Source: Salinibacter sp. 10B (GTDB lineage: Bacteria > Bacteroidota > Rhodothermia > Rhodothermales > Salinibacteraceae). From it: a stretch of DNA of 64,000 nucleotides. Of the stretch, positions 47,102-55,217 are shown one piece after another; positions within the stretch are counted from its first letter, which is position 1, and the number at the start of each line of letters is the position of its first letter. The stretch covers positions 2,531,909-2,595,908 of the forward strand of contig NZ_MQWC01000004.1 in the NCBI RefSeq assembly GCF_002954405.1, in the 5' to 3' direction. The translations under genes and the position numbers were made by a program. The notes under the pieces were generated by a model. The model ran no database searches. It saw nothing but the letters and a program-made list of their open reading frames with translations, and was not told where the DNA came from.

Positions 47102-47725
47102 ATGGGATCGACACCGCCCCAGCAACCGTCCTCTGACGATGAACTCCAACTCACGAAGCTGGAGACGGCGTTTATCGTCGGGATCGTGGGCTGTCTGCTG
47201 TTCGCCACGTGGCAGCTGGGGGACCTGCTGGTGAATGAGGTGCTGGACGGGTGGGTGGGCGACAGCGATCTCCGGGAGGATTTGATCTACTATGGCGTGG
47301 CCTTCACGGCCGCCCTCGCGGCTCTCAGCGGGACGACCCGCTCAGCGTTTCAGGTCGGCCGGTTCGGGACTACCGTTACCCGAGCGGTGCTCTGGTATGG
47401 CGCCCTGCTGCTCATCACGGCGTCGGGCATGGGTGCGATCGAATACCTGCCCGAAGTGGCGGCGGGACTTGTGGGCGCCGCCATTCTAATCGGGGCTGTG
47501 TACATCCTCCAGCAGCGGTACTTTACCCAGGAGCGCATCCTGCGGCGGCGCCTGCGCAACGACGACTGTCCGGACTGCGGGGGGCATCTGCGGGCGGAAG
47601 CGCACTTCTGCTCGCACTGCGGACGGCGGGTGGGACGCGACTGCCCAGAGTGCGATGGGTACGTGACCCGTCTCGACACGTACTGCGCCTCTTGCGGCCA
47701 CGAGTTGGCCGCAGAGTCACGATAG
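47102..47725 (+). CDS. Membrane protein with C-terminal double zinc ribbon, unknown
   Basis: 207 residues from ATG 47102; starts at 47036 or 47039 would add about 20 residues. Four hydrophobic segments (about 22-45, 60-78, 93-115 and 118-138) are followed by an Arg-rich stretch and a C-terminal region with CPDCGG, CSHCGRR, CPECDG and CASCGHE: four CxxC pairs, enough for two zinc ribbons. Such double zinc ribbons on small membrane proteins are common, but their function is unknown. Confidence 0.7.
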   Translation: MGSTPPQQPSSDDELQLTKLETAFIVGIVGCLLFATWQLGDLLVNEVLDGWVGDSDLREDLIYYGVAFTAALAALSGTTRSAFQVGRFGTTVTRAVLWYGALLLITASGMGAIEYLPEVAAGLVGAAILIGAVYILQQRYFTQERILRRRLRNDDCPDCGGHLRAEAHFCSHCGRRVGRDCPECDGYVTRLDTYCASCGHELAAESR

Positions 47726-47820
47726 CACCGGATCCCGCCCGGCCCTTGCTCGGTTTCTTCCGAACAAGCGCCGAGAAATTCGCGGCACCGCGCCCTATTT
47801 CTGCTCATCGAGTCTGCCCA

Positions 47821-48357
47821 ATGGCCGATTCCGACGCCCTCCGCACCCTCCTCACCACACAACTGGACGCCACCGTGGCCCGCCGCCCGCCCGACGAGAT
47901 TCTGCGGGCCGTGCCGCCCGAGGCGCGCGGCGTCCAGCCCGACGGCTTGCCTGAGGCCTATTCGCTGTGGCAGATTCTAGAGCACATGCGCATTTGCCAG
48001 GCGGACTACCTGGGCTACTGCAAGAATCCGGACTACACCCTTCCGACGTGGCCCGATGACTACTGGCCAGCCTCGGTCGCTCCGCCGAGCGACGCGGCCT
48101 GGGAGAAGAGCCTAGCGCGATTTCAAGACGACCTCCAGTCTGTAAAGCAGTTCGTCAACGACCCGGACCTCGAGATCGGAGGGCCGATTCCACATGCGGA
48201 CGGTGTGGCCTACCACGGCACCACCTACGCGTCGGAGATCGGGGCCATCGCCGACCACAACGCTTACCACCTCGGGCAATTCGTGACGGTGCGGCGCCTG
48301 CTGGGCGTGTGGCCGCCCGCGGACGTCGACGACCCCGACTGGAAAAACGACCTCTGA
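47821..48357 (+). CDS. DinB-family protein (putative metal-dependent)
   Basis: 178 residues. A helical-bundle protein with the DinB-type metal ligands: His in ILEHMRICQADYL (about 54) and the C-terminal DHNAYHLGQ, where two His lie four residues apart. DinB/YfiT proteins bind a divalent metal and often act as thiol-dependent S-transferases. The substrate is unknown. It precedes mnmG with repeat D between. Confidence 0.85.
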   Translation: MADSDALRTLLTTQLDATVARRPPDEILRAVPPEARGVQPDGLPEAYSLWQILEHMRICQADYLGYCKNPDYTLPTWPDDYWPASVAPPSDAAWEKSLARFQDDLQSVKQFVNDPDLEIGGPIPHADGVAYHGTTYASEIGAIADHNAYHLGQFVTVRRLLGVWPPADVDDPDWKNDL

Positions 48358-48395
48358 CTCTGAACCCTTCGTTCGGGCTTCTCGTATCTCGGGCA

Positions 48396-48543
48396 GGTTG
48401 TGAGTTGAGGATTTCGGGTTGTGCGTTTTCTCAACGGGACAACCCATCAGAAGTAATTCGGAATGGGGGCGGGTCTCCGTGGTTTTGGTTTGTCTACCGT
48501 GACTACAATCCTCCACTCGCAAACCCCATAACTCACAACCCGG
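48396..48543. repeat. Heptad-built inverted repeat D
   Basis: The left arm (48396-48430) reads GGTTGTG AGTTGAG GATTTCG GGTTGTG CGTTTTC. The right arm (48511-48543) in reverse complement reads GGTTGTG AGTTATG GGGTTTG CGAGTGG. The first heptamers are identical and the rest degenerate. It occupies the dinB-mnmG junction; the loop is about 80 nt. Confidence 0.75.
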
Positions 48544-48591
48544 TGCTCTTCCCTCGGTTGGTTTTGTTCTCGGAACGAACGGCTTCTCACC

Positions 48592-50589
48592 ATGCACACC
48601 GACTATTTTGAGTACGACGTTATTGTCGTGGGCGGCGGGCATAGCGGCAGTGAGGCCGCGGCCGCGGCGGCCAACATGGGCGCCGACACGCTGCTCGTCA
48701 CCATGAAGCTCGCGGACATCGGGCAAATGTCGTGCAATCCGGCCATTGGCGGGATCGGCAAGGGACACATCGCCCGCGAGATCGACGCGCTCGGCGGCAT
48801 CATGGGCAAGGCCACCGACCGGGCGGGCATCCAGTTTCGGATGCTCAACAAGAGCAAAGGGCCGGCCGTGTGGGGGCCGCGCGCGCAATGCGGTCGACGG
48901 GCCTATGCTCGCGCCATTCGGGAAGAACTGGAGGCGATCGAGAACCTCCGGATGCGGTCGGACATGGTGAAGGAGATCCTGACCGACGACGCCGGGGAGA
49001 CGGTGACCGGCGTCCGCACGAATCTCGGGAAGGAATTTCGCGCGCCCTGCGTGATTCTCACGACGGGCACGTTCTCGAACGGCGTCATCCACGTGGGCGA
49101 GAAGAACTTCGGCGGGGGGCGCATTGGCGAAAGTGCCTCGCACGGCATCACCGGTTGCCTGCACGACCTCGGCTTCGAGAGCGGGCGGCTCAAGACGGGC
49201 ACGCCGCCCCGCATCGATGGCCGCTCCATCGACTACAGCGGGATGGAGAAGCAGCCGGCCGACCCGGACGCCACGGCGTTTTCGTTCCTGACCGACGACC
49301 TGCCGCCGGTCGACGAGCAGCTCTGCTGCTGGCTTACGGACACGACGCCGGAGACGCACGAGGTGCTGCGCACCGGCTTCGACCGAAGTCCGATGTTCTC
49401 GGGGCGAATTGAGGCCGAAGGTCCGCGCTACTGCCCGTCCATTGAGGACAAGATCGACCGCTTTTCGGAGAAGGACCACCACCAGCTCTTCATTGAGCCC
49501 GAGGGGCGGGACACGCACGAGATCTACCTGAACGGCTTTTCGTCGAGCCTGCCGGAGGAAGTGCAGTTCGAGGCGCTGCGCACCATCCCGGGCCTGGAGA
49601 ACGCGCACATGCACCGGCCCGGCTACGCCATCGAGTACGACTTCTTCCCCCCGTACCAGATCCAGTACAGCCTGGAGACGAAGTACGTGGACGGCCTCTT
49701 CTTTGCCGGACAGATCAACGGCACCACCGGTTACGAGGAGGCGGCGGCCCAGGGCATCATGGCCGGCATCAACGCCGTGCAGAAGCTGCGGAAGGCCGAC
49801 CCGATCGTGCTGAAGCGGTCGGAGGCCTACATCGGCGTGCTCATCGACGACCTCGTGGCGAAGGGCACCGACGAGCCGTACCGTATGTTCACCAGTCGTG
49901 CCGAGCACCGGATCCTGCTGCGCCAGGACAATGCCGACCTCCGCCTCACCGAGCTGGGCCGTAAACTGGGCCTCGCCTCGCAGCAGCGCTACGATCGGAT
50001 GAAGCAAAAGGAGCAGGCCATCGAAGAGACGCGCGCCGCCCTCGACGACACCAGCGTCTCGCCCGAGCAGGTGGACGACTACCTACAGTCGGTGGGCACG
50101 TCCACCCTCAACCAGTCGCGGCCGGTTATCGAGATTTGCAAGCGGCCGGAGGTCGACTCGGAAGACCTCCTGCGTCACGCTGGCATCTACGACGAGGTGG
50201 TCACGGAGGCGCCCGGCATGCTCAGCAGTCCGCGTCTCATCGAGATCGACCTCAAATACGAAGGCTACATCGATCGGCAGGAGGACATGGTGGAGGAGAT
50301 GGAGGAGAAGGAGCGCTGGCCCATCCCGGACGACTTTGAGTACGAGGACCTCGACAACGTCTCGATCGAGGCCCGCGAGAAGCTGAGCAAGGTGGAGCCG
50401 GACAATCTGGGCCAAGCCTCCCGCGTCCCGGGCGTTCGGGCATCGGACATTTCCGTGCTCATGGTGCTTCTCAAGAACAAGGGCGTGGAGCCGCTGCCGA
50501 AGGAGCGCGATCTGGATCTCGACGCGATGGGTGGGGACGGACAGTCCTTCGGCGCGTCCCGCGAGCAGGCGGTAGAGGTGTCTGGGTGA
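48592..50589 (+). CDS. mnmG: tRNA uridine 5-carboxymethylaminomethyl modification enzyme MnmG (GidA)
   Basis: 665 residues. FAD-binding [10 protein letters not shown] at about 15-24, and the MnmG signatures [31 protein letters not shown]-like [11 protein letters not shown] and [16 protein letters not shown]. The C-terminal region binds MnmE. It is slightly longer than E. coli MnmG (629) because of acidic insertions and a Gly/Ser-rich tail. With MnmE it modifies U34 of tRNAs. rsmG follows, as is usual, but a minus-strand gene has been placed between them. Confidence 0.97.
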   Translation: MHTDYFEYDVIVVGGGHSGSEAAAAAANMGADTLLVTMKLADIGQMSCNPAIGGIGKGHIAREIDALGGIMGKATDRAGIQFRMLNKSKGPAVWGPRAQCGRRAYARAIREELEAIENLRMRSDMVKEILTDDAGETVTGVRTNLGKEFRAPCVILTTGTFSNGVIHVGEKNFGGGRIGESASHGITGCLHDLGFESGRLKTGTPPRIDGRSIDYSGMEKQPADPDATAFSFLTDDLPPVDEQLCCWLTDTTPETHEVLRTGFDRSPMFSGRIEAEGPRYCPSIEDKIDRFSEKDHHQLFIEPEGRDTHEIYLNGFSSSLPEEVQFEALRTIPGLENAHMHRPGYAIEYDFFPPYQIQYSLETKYVDGLFFAGQINGTTGYEEAAAQGIMAGINAVQKLRKADPIVLKRSEAYIGVLIDDLVAKGTDEPYRMFTSRAEHRILLRQDNADLRLTELGRKLGLASQQRYDRMKQKEQAIEETRAALDDTSVSPEQVDDYLQSVGTSTLNQSRPVIEICKRPEVDSEDLLRHAGIYDEVVTEAPGMLSSPRLIEIDLKYEGYIDRQEDMVEEMEEKERWPIPDDFEYEDLDNVSIEAREKLSKVEPDNLGQASRVPGVRASDISVLMVLLKNKGVEPLPKERDLDLDAMGGDGQSFGASREQAVEVSG

Positions 50590-50660
50590 GCCCGGCACTG
50601 CCGGCGGCCCGGTGTTTTCGGAGTCGTTCGCGCCGGGGCCCGTTCGTGAAAAGGGGCGGA

Positions 50661-51422
50661 CTATGAGCTCCACAGATAGAAGAGGAGGCCGCCCAGCACC
50701 AAGAGGCCGCCCACGACCATGAATCCCCAATTCGACTCGGCGGCTGGCTGAGCAGCGGCCTCGGACGTGTCCCGCTGGGTCGTCGTGTCGGGGGCGGTGG
50801 GCACAGTAGTGGGCGCGTCCGCTGCGGCCGTGTCGCGCGGGGAGGGAGTCGATGAGGAGGAAGCAGAGTCACTCTCGCTGCGGTGTTCTTGCAGGGATCG
50901 TCTTGCCAGGAGCTCCTGCTCCGACGGCGTCTCCTGGGCCCGGTCTCTCGTTTGGGCACGAGAGGGCTGCACGCCGCGAAGCGTTGAGAGGCGGGCGAGG
51001 TCAGGAATCTTTGCGATGGGAAGCCGACCGGAGACGATTCGTCCCGCTACCGCTGCCTCTGTGAGGCCGAGTGCTTCGAGATCCGTTTTGAGGGCCTTTG
51101 GATCCGCCGTTGCAATTGCATCGATCGTAACGCGTCCGTCCCGGATCTGCATTTGCGACTCGCTGTCGTCCCCACTTTGAATGCCGTTCGTTTCCTTTGC
51201 CCGGGATCGATGGTACAAGAGCAGAAGATCCATTCCGGCCTTGGCCAGCGGTCCGTCCTTCCCTTCCAGGTCGGCTCCGTGGAAGTCCCGGAGGGCGTGC
51301 CGTCGAATGCTATCAGGAGACTGAGCGTGCGTCACGGGGACGAGCAGGATCGTAAGACATAGTGTGAGAAGAACACCGAGTGCGGCAGAGCGTCCTCGGG
51401 GCCGTCTGGCTGGGCTTTGCAT
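50661..51422 (-). CDS. Secreted or membrane-anchored protein with Ser/Thr/Pro linker, unknown
   Basis: 253 residues from ATG 51422, chosen because it starts a signal peptide (RSAALGVLLTLCLTILLVPVTHAQ). A folded region of about 110 residues with VTIDAIATADPKALKTDLEALG and AVAGRIVSGRLPIAKIPDLARLSTLRGVQP follows, a segment of a kind found before subtilisin-like domains in related surface proteins. A low-complexity Ser/Thr/Asp/Pro linker then leads to a C-terminal membrane helix (GFMVVGGLLVLGGLLFYLWSS). No protease domain is present. It is divergent from rsmG and breaks the mnmG-rsmG pair. Confidence 0.7.
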   Translation of the reverse strand: MQSPARRPRGRSAALGVLLTLCLTILLVPVTHAQSPDSIRRHALRDFHGADLEGKDGPLAKAGMDLLLLYHRSRAKETNGIQSGDDSESQMQIRDGRVTIDAIATADPKALKTDLEALGLTEAAVAGRIVSGRLPIAKIPDLARLSTLRGVQPSRAQTRDRAQETPSEQELLARRSLQEHRSESDSASSSSTPSPRDTAAADAPTTVPTAPDTTTQRDTSEAAAQPAAESNWGFMVVGGLLVLGGLLFYLWSS

Positions 51423-51546
51423 GGTCGGCGATCGGTTGGAGGGAGGAGGGAGACAAAAGAGGGACGGCTTGTGATACAGCGCAAACGCGTATTTTATGGT
51501 ATCTTTTTGAAATGTATTGTTTTGATGGACAAGGTGAAGAGGTAAA

Positions 51547-52194
51547 ATGCAAGAGCTGACTGGTATCTCCTTCATTGATCTTACCGACGATCAGCATCAG
51601 CAGCTGGAGGCATTCGAGGAGCAACTGCTCCGCTTCAACCAGCGCGTCAACCTGATCTCGGCGGAGAGCGAGCATCATTTTCGGACGCAGCACCTGCTGC
51701 ACTGCCTCACGCTCACCCGTCGCGATTTTCCCGATGGGTGTACGATTGTGGACTGGGGAACGGGCGGCGGGCTGCCGGCGATTCCCTTGGCGATTTGCTA
51801 CCCGGAGGTGACGGTCGTCGGTGTGGACTCGGTGGGAAAGAAGGGACGGGCCGTGCGAACGATCGCCCGGCGGCTCGGGCTCGACAACTGCTATTCCTGG
51901 ACGGGAAGGGCGGAGGACTGGGACGGGGAGGCGCACTACTCGGTGTCGCGCGCCACGGCGCCGCTGGGGGAGCTCTGGCAGTGGCATCGGCGGATCGCAA
52001 TCGACCTGGAGGGGACGCCCGGCGACGGTGAATGGCAGCAGGGACTGCTTGCGCTCAAGGGCGGGAACCTGAGCGGGGAGATCGAGGCGCTCCGAGCAGC
52101 AGATTCAGCCGTAGAGGTCGAGCGGTTTTCGCTGGAGTCGCTGCTCGGGCGGAATGAGTTCTTTGGAGAGAAAGAAATTGTGGCAATAGGGTAA
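51547..52194 (+). CDS. rsmG: 16S rRNA (guanine-N7) methyltransferase RsmG (GidB)
   Basis: 215 residues. SAM-binding motif VDWGTGGGLPAIPLAI at about 68-83, an N-terminal NQRVNLIS and C-terminal GEKEIVAIG, all typical of RsmG. It methylates G527 of 16S rRNA. parA/parB usually follow; here an AT-rich insert follows, and a decayed second copy of the gene's 3' end lies at 53355-53540. Confidence 0.95.
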   Translation: MQELTGISFIDLTDDQHQQLEAFEEQLLRFNQRVNLISAESEHHFRTQHLLHCLTLTRRDFPDGCTIVDWGTGGGLPAIPLAICYPEVTVVGVDSVGKKGRAVRTIARRLGLDNCYSWTGRAEDWDGEAHYSVSRATAPLGELWQWHRRIAIDLEGTPGDGEWQQGLLALKGGNLSGEIEALRAADSAVEVERFSLESLLGRNEFFGEKEIVAIG

Positions 52195-52277
52195 GGGACC
52201 TTTGCGGTCTTGCTATACGGCCTCCATCGTCTGGAAACTGCGACTGGGCGAAGCCAAATATCCAAGATCGAGCTCAG

Positions 52278-52757
52278 TTAGTCAGAACCTTCCAATTTCG
52301 CTTCTTTATCCCCGGATGATACTTCAAGGACTAGCCCTATACCAATTATAGAAGCACTACCTAATAGAGCAACTGCCAGTGAATATAGAGCATTATGATA
52401 TATCGAATTGAGAGCAGTGGGTTTGTTGAATATGTAAAAATCACCCAATACAGTAAATAAAAGATGTAAGACTGTGAAAAAAGCAACCCCCCCGATGAAG
52501 GCCTTCTGGTATTTTTTCCACCGGTCGGGGCCCACCGGAGGACTGTTTAGGCCGACGGCAGACGGTGCTATCTGGGCGATAATGCCGATCCATGGCGGAG
52601 AAAAAATGGCAGAAAATACAACCGAAAAGGCTAACTTAACACGGAAGTTAACAAAAAAGCCGAATTGAAATTTCAGAAATAGATAAAATGATAGGAGGAA
52701 AAGTGAAAAGACTGATATCCAAGTCGCGAAAACAGGAAGGCCAGAAAGTCTTTTCAT
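52278..52757 (-). CDS. AT-rich membrane protein, probably acquired
   Basis: 159 residues from ATG 52757; a GTG at 52787 would add ten. Four hydrophobic segments are predicted (about 10-30, 35-60, 83-105 and 120-145). Codon use is AT-rich, and Phe/Ile/Leu/Lys are far more frequent than in the acidic proteins around it, which indicates horizontal acquisition. No family recognised. Confidence 0.65.
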   Translation of the reverse strand: MKRLSGLPVFATWISVFSLFLLSFYLFLKFQFGFFVNFRVKLAFSVVFSAIFSPPWIGIIAQIAPSAVGLNSPPVGPDRWKKYQKAFIGGVAFFTVLHLLFTVLGDFYIFNKPTALNSIYHNALYSLAVALLGSASIIGIGLVLEVSSGDKEAKLEGSD

Positions 52758-52825
52758 GGTGGTAAACGCATAATTTGAAAAATCCACCGGGGCATGCCAC
52801 TAGGTAAACGACACGCCCCGGCAAC

Positions 52826-53053
52826 TTATGTGCTATCGAGGCTGTCATGCTCATCGAGCGTTGTTGCCACCGTCATGATAGACGTTTGACTGCTCGTTGT
52901 ATACAGCACACCCTCAACCAAGCGAACCTCCTCAACCGGCCTGTTAGAAAAGGGCTTTACAAAATAAAGCTGACCTGATGCGTCGTGTCGCACGACCCTA
53001 AAGTTGCAGAGCCAGAAATGCCAGCGTGGCTTTATGGGAGAATGGAGTATCCA
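52826..53053 (-). pseudogene. Remnant of an unknown coding sequence in the AT-rich insert
   Basis: An open frame of 75 codons ends with TAA at 52826-52828 and is cut off upstream by an in-frame TAA. Its translation is protein-like in the last 60 residues (VVRHDASGQLYFVKPFSN, RPVEEVRLVEGVLYTTSS, TTLDEHDSLDST). An internal GTG could start a 59-residue protein, so it may be a small gene or a C-terminal fragment. No homologue recognised. Confidence 0.35.
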
Positions 53054-53354
53054 TTATGGTCGCGTACATTTGGGCTTGTGATGATGGTGGCCCAAATACC
53101 CCCGAAGAGGCCTTTTATGTCAGCCGAATATAAGCTAAGCCAGGTCTGAAGTGGTTTTGAAATATTTTGTGTGGGGCACCCAACATCGAGTTAGCTATTT
53201 TAAAATAAGGCAATATTTAAGGGGTCGTACGCTTTGTACACGCTTGCTGGTCGTTTTTCGTCTGAGTTTCTGATATCTATCTATAATATCCAAGCCCCCA
53301 GTCTTATCGTCTGAGGGTAGGGGACTGGTACTTACACACTAGCTTGGCCTTCGT

Positions 53355-53540
53355 GTGACGACGGGTGCCTTGCACTCGGAGGGGGATTGTCTCATCAGTA
53401 GCGCAGATCTGAATAGTGAGATCGAGGAGCTTCGAGGCGGAGAAACGGACGTGGGTCTTCAGTGTCTTTCTCTTGAGTCGGTACTGGGCCGGCAGGGGTT
53501 CTTCGGAGAGAAGGAGATTTTGGCCGTTCGTATTGCGTAA
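53355..53540 (+). pseudogene. Decayed duplicate of the rsmG 3' end
   Basis: The translation includes LNSEIEELRGGE and SLESVLGRQGFFGEKEILAV, matching LSGEIEALRAAD and SLESLLGRNEFFGEKEIVAI of the intact rsmG about 1.3 kb upstream, in the same order and spacing. There is no N-terminal part; about 21 bp of extra sequence interrupts the conserved stretch. Divergence is substantial, so the duplication is old or the two ends come from different strains. Confidence 0.75.
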
Positions 53541-53568
53541 TTCATATTGCGTATTTGGCGGGTTGCGC
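53527..53568. repeat. Single heptad arm F
   Basis: Six consecutive 7-mers: TTCGTAT TGCGTAA TTCATAT TGCGTAT TTGGCGG GTTGCGC, the same heptamer type as repeat A (TTnCGTA). Only one arm is seen. It begins at the end of the decayed rsmG copy and stops at the next gene's stop codon. Confidence 0.55.
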
Positions 53569-53569
53569 G

Positions 53570-54064
53570 TCAATTCAGCGTCCTGCGCACTCCCTTCTGA
53601 TCCCCACCGGTCTGCGTCGTCTCTCTGAGTACGGTGGCGAGTTGGTCCGGCTCGTCCGTTCCAATTCGAATGACATTCCCGTCGCTCGTCTCGATCTCGA
53701 CGGCGTCAAGTCCCGATACGTTGTAGATCCATTCATCCACCAGCATCCGAATGCCCCATCCGTGTAGGGGGGAATTCCGTACGCGCTCGACCCGCTCGAT
53801 GGAAGAGAGGGGGAGCGTATTTCGCCAAAAACGGGGACCGAAGTACCAGATCAGCGCGTCCTCGGTGACCCGCACGGTCAGGCTGCAAAAGGGCAACGCC
53901 CCTACGCTCACAGCTCCAATGATGAGCCAAAACCCGATCCCGGGCGATTCCACGAGCACCAGAGCCGGGACCACGCCCAGCACCCCGACTCCCAGCACTG
54001 CTCCGAGGATGACGTATCCGACTTGCGTGTGCTCGTACTCTTCGTTCATGTCGTCTGACATCAT
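53570..54064 (-). CDS. Membrane protein with PH-like domain, unknown
   Basis: 164 residues. Two membrane helices close together (about 15-38 and 43-62) are followed by a beta-rich domain of about 100 residues beginning SLTVRVTEDALIWYFGPRFWRNTLPLSSIERVE, a pattern of bacterial PH-like domains (strand, basic-aromatic loop, 'ISIxxI' strand). Its function is probably membrane-associated. The AT-rich insert and repeat F adjoin its 3' end. Start codon uncertain (Met1, Met2 or Met6). Confidence 0.7.
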   Translation of the reverse strand: MMSDDMNEEYEHTQVGYVILGAVLGVGVLGVVPALVLVESPGIGFWLIIGAVSVGALPFCSLTVRVTEDALIWYFGPRFWRNTLPLSSIERVERVRNSPLHGWGIRMLVDEWIYNVSGLDAVEIETSDGNVIRIGTDEPDQLATVLRETTQTGGDQKGVRRTLN

Positions 54065-54142
54065 CGGGTGGGAAGGCGACCGACCATCCCTTTCCCCGAT
54101 CCGTATGGTTCTTTCGTGTTTCGATCGTCGTTCCTCCGTATC

Positions 54143-55003
54143 ATGCGCCGTACCATGATCAACACCGCACTTGCCATTGCTGTTGGCTACGGGGCCATCG
54201 TCGGGCTCGCGTTTGCCTTTCAGGACCAGCTCCTCTTCCAGCCCAGCAGTCGCCTACTGGCCACGCCCGATGAGGCGGGGATGGACTACGAAACGGTTCA
54301 CGTGAGCACGGAGGACGGCGAGACGCTCCACGGCTGGTGGATTCCGGCAGCCGACACTTCACGTGAAACGAGCCCTGGCGAGTTCGCGAAGCAAACGCTC
54401 CTCTTTTTCCACGGCAATGCGGGCAACATCTCCGGCCGGCTGGAGAGCGTGCAACAGTTTCACCGCCTGGGCCTCAACGTGTTGATCGTCGACTATCGGG
54501 GATATGGGCAGAGCACGGGCTCGCCGTCGGAGGAGGGAATTTACCGCGACGCGGAGGCCTGTTGGGAATATCTTACAGAGGCGCAAAACCTTGTGCCCCA
54601 AGAGATTATCGTCTTCGGACGATCGATGGGCGGCGGGCCGGCGACGTGGCTGGCGGCGCGGCTCTCACCGGGGGCCGTCATTCTAGAGTCGGTCTTTACG
54701 AACGTGCCGGACATTGGGGCGCACCACTACTCGTTTCTGCCGGTGCGCGCCCTTGCCACGAACCAGTTCGACAACGAATCGCGGGTAGCGGAGATCGACG
54801 CGCCCAAGCTCCACATCCACAGTCGGGAAGATCGCGTCGTGCCGTTTGAGCTGGGACGGCAGGTGTACGAGGCCGCTGCCGAGCCGAAGCAGTTCCTGGA
54901 GATCCAGGGTGGACACAACGACGGATTTCTCGTGTCGGCGGAGACGTACCTTCGGACGATCGACGACTTTCTGGCGGAGCATCTGGATTCGGGGAAGAAG
55001 TAA
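54143..55003 (+). CDS. Alpha/beta hydrolase (BEM46/YfhR-like), membrane-anchored
   Basis: 286 residues from ATG 54143. An N-terminal hydrophobic segment (about 5-25) is an anchor or signal. HGNAGNISGR is the oxyanion region, GRSMGGG carries the nucleophile Ser, REDRVVPFELG the Asp, and GGHNDGF the His: a complete triad. The closest type is the BEM46/YfhR esterase-like family. The substrate is unknown. Confidence 0.88.
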   Translation: MRRTMINTALAIAVGYGAIVGLAFAFQDQLLFQPSSRLLATPDEAGMDYETVHVSTEDGETLHGWWIPAADTSRETSPGEFAKQTLLFFHGNAGNISGRLESVQQFHRLGLNVLIVDYRGYGQSTGSPSEEGIYRDAEACWEYLTEAQNLVPQEIIVFGRSMGGGPATWLAARLSPGAVILESVFTNVPDIGAHHYSFLPVRALATNQFDNESRVAEIDAPKLHIHSREDRVVPFELGRQVYEAAAEPKQFLEIQGGHNDGFLVSAETYLRTIDDFLAEHLDSGKK

Positions 55004-55010
55004 AGTGCAC

Positions 55011-55216
55011 GGGGGCGTGGGGGAGAGTGGGCGAAGGGGCGAGAGAGCGCTCGGGTGCAAAACGTTCGTCCAGGATCGCTGCGGGCGGGAGTCTGATTTG
55101 TCTGTAGATCGTTCGCGCGGAGATCCTGATGCATGTGCCCCTCAGTCATCCTCACTCTCGACGCCCACGCACTCCACGTCCGCGCCCTTGCCCCCCACGC
55201 TCTCCACTCCCACGCG
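55011..55216. repeat. Heptad-built inverted repeat G (G/C-rich)
   Basis: The left arm (55011-55049) contains GGGCGTG GGGGAGA GTGGGCG AAGGGGC GAGAGAG. The right arm (55151-55216) in reverse complement contains GCGTGGG AGTGGAG AGCGTGG GGGGCAA GGGCGCG GACGTGG AGTGCGT GGGCGTC GAGAGTG. It lies between the hydrolase and mfd, which converge. The low complexity makes this member less certain. Confidence 0.45.
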
Positions 55217-55217
55217 C

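Noticed and set aside
48112-50007. Long minus-strand open frame opposite mnmG and dinB
   Set aside because: It is antisense to two conserved genes, with no motif of its own.
54355-54370. CACTTCACGTGAAACG in the hydrolase gene as a parS site
   Set aside because: 12 of 16 positions match. It is too weak to list, though ParB might still bind it given the nearby cluster.
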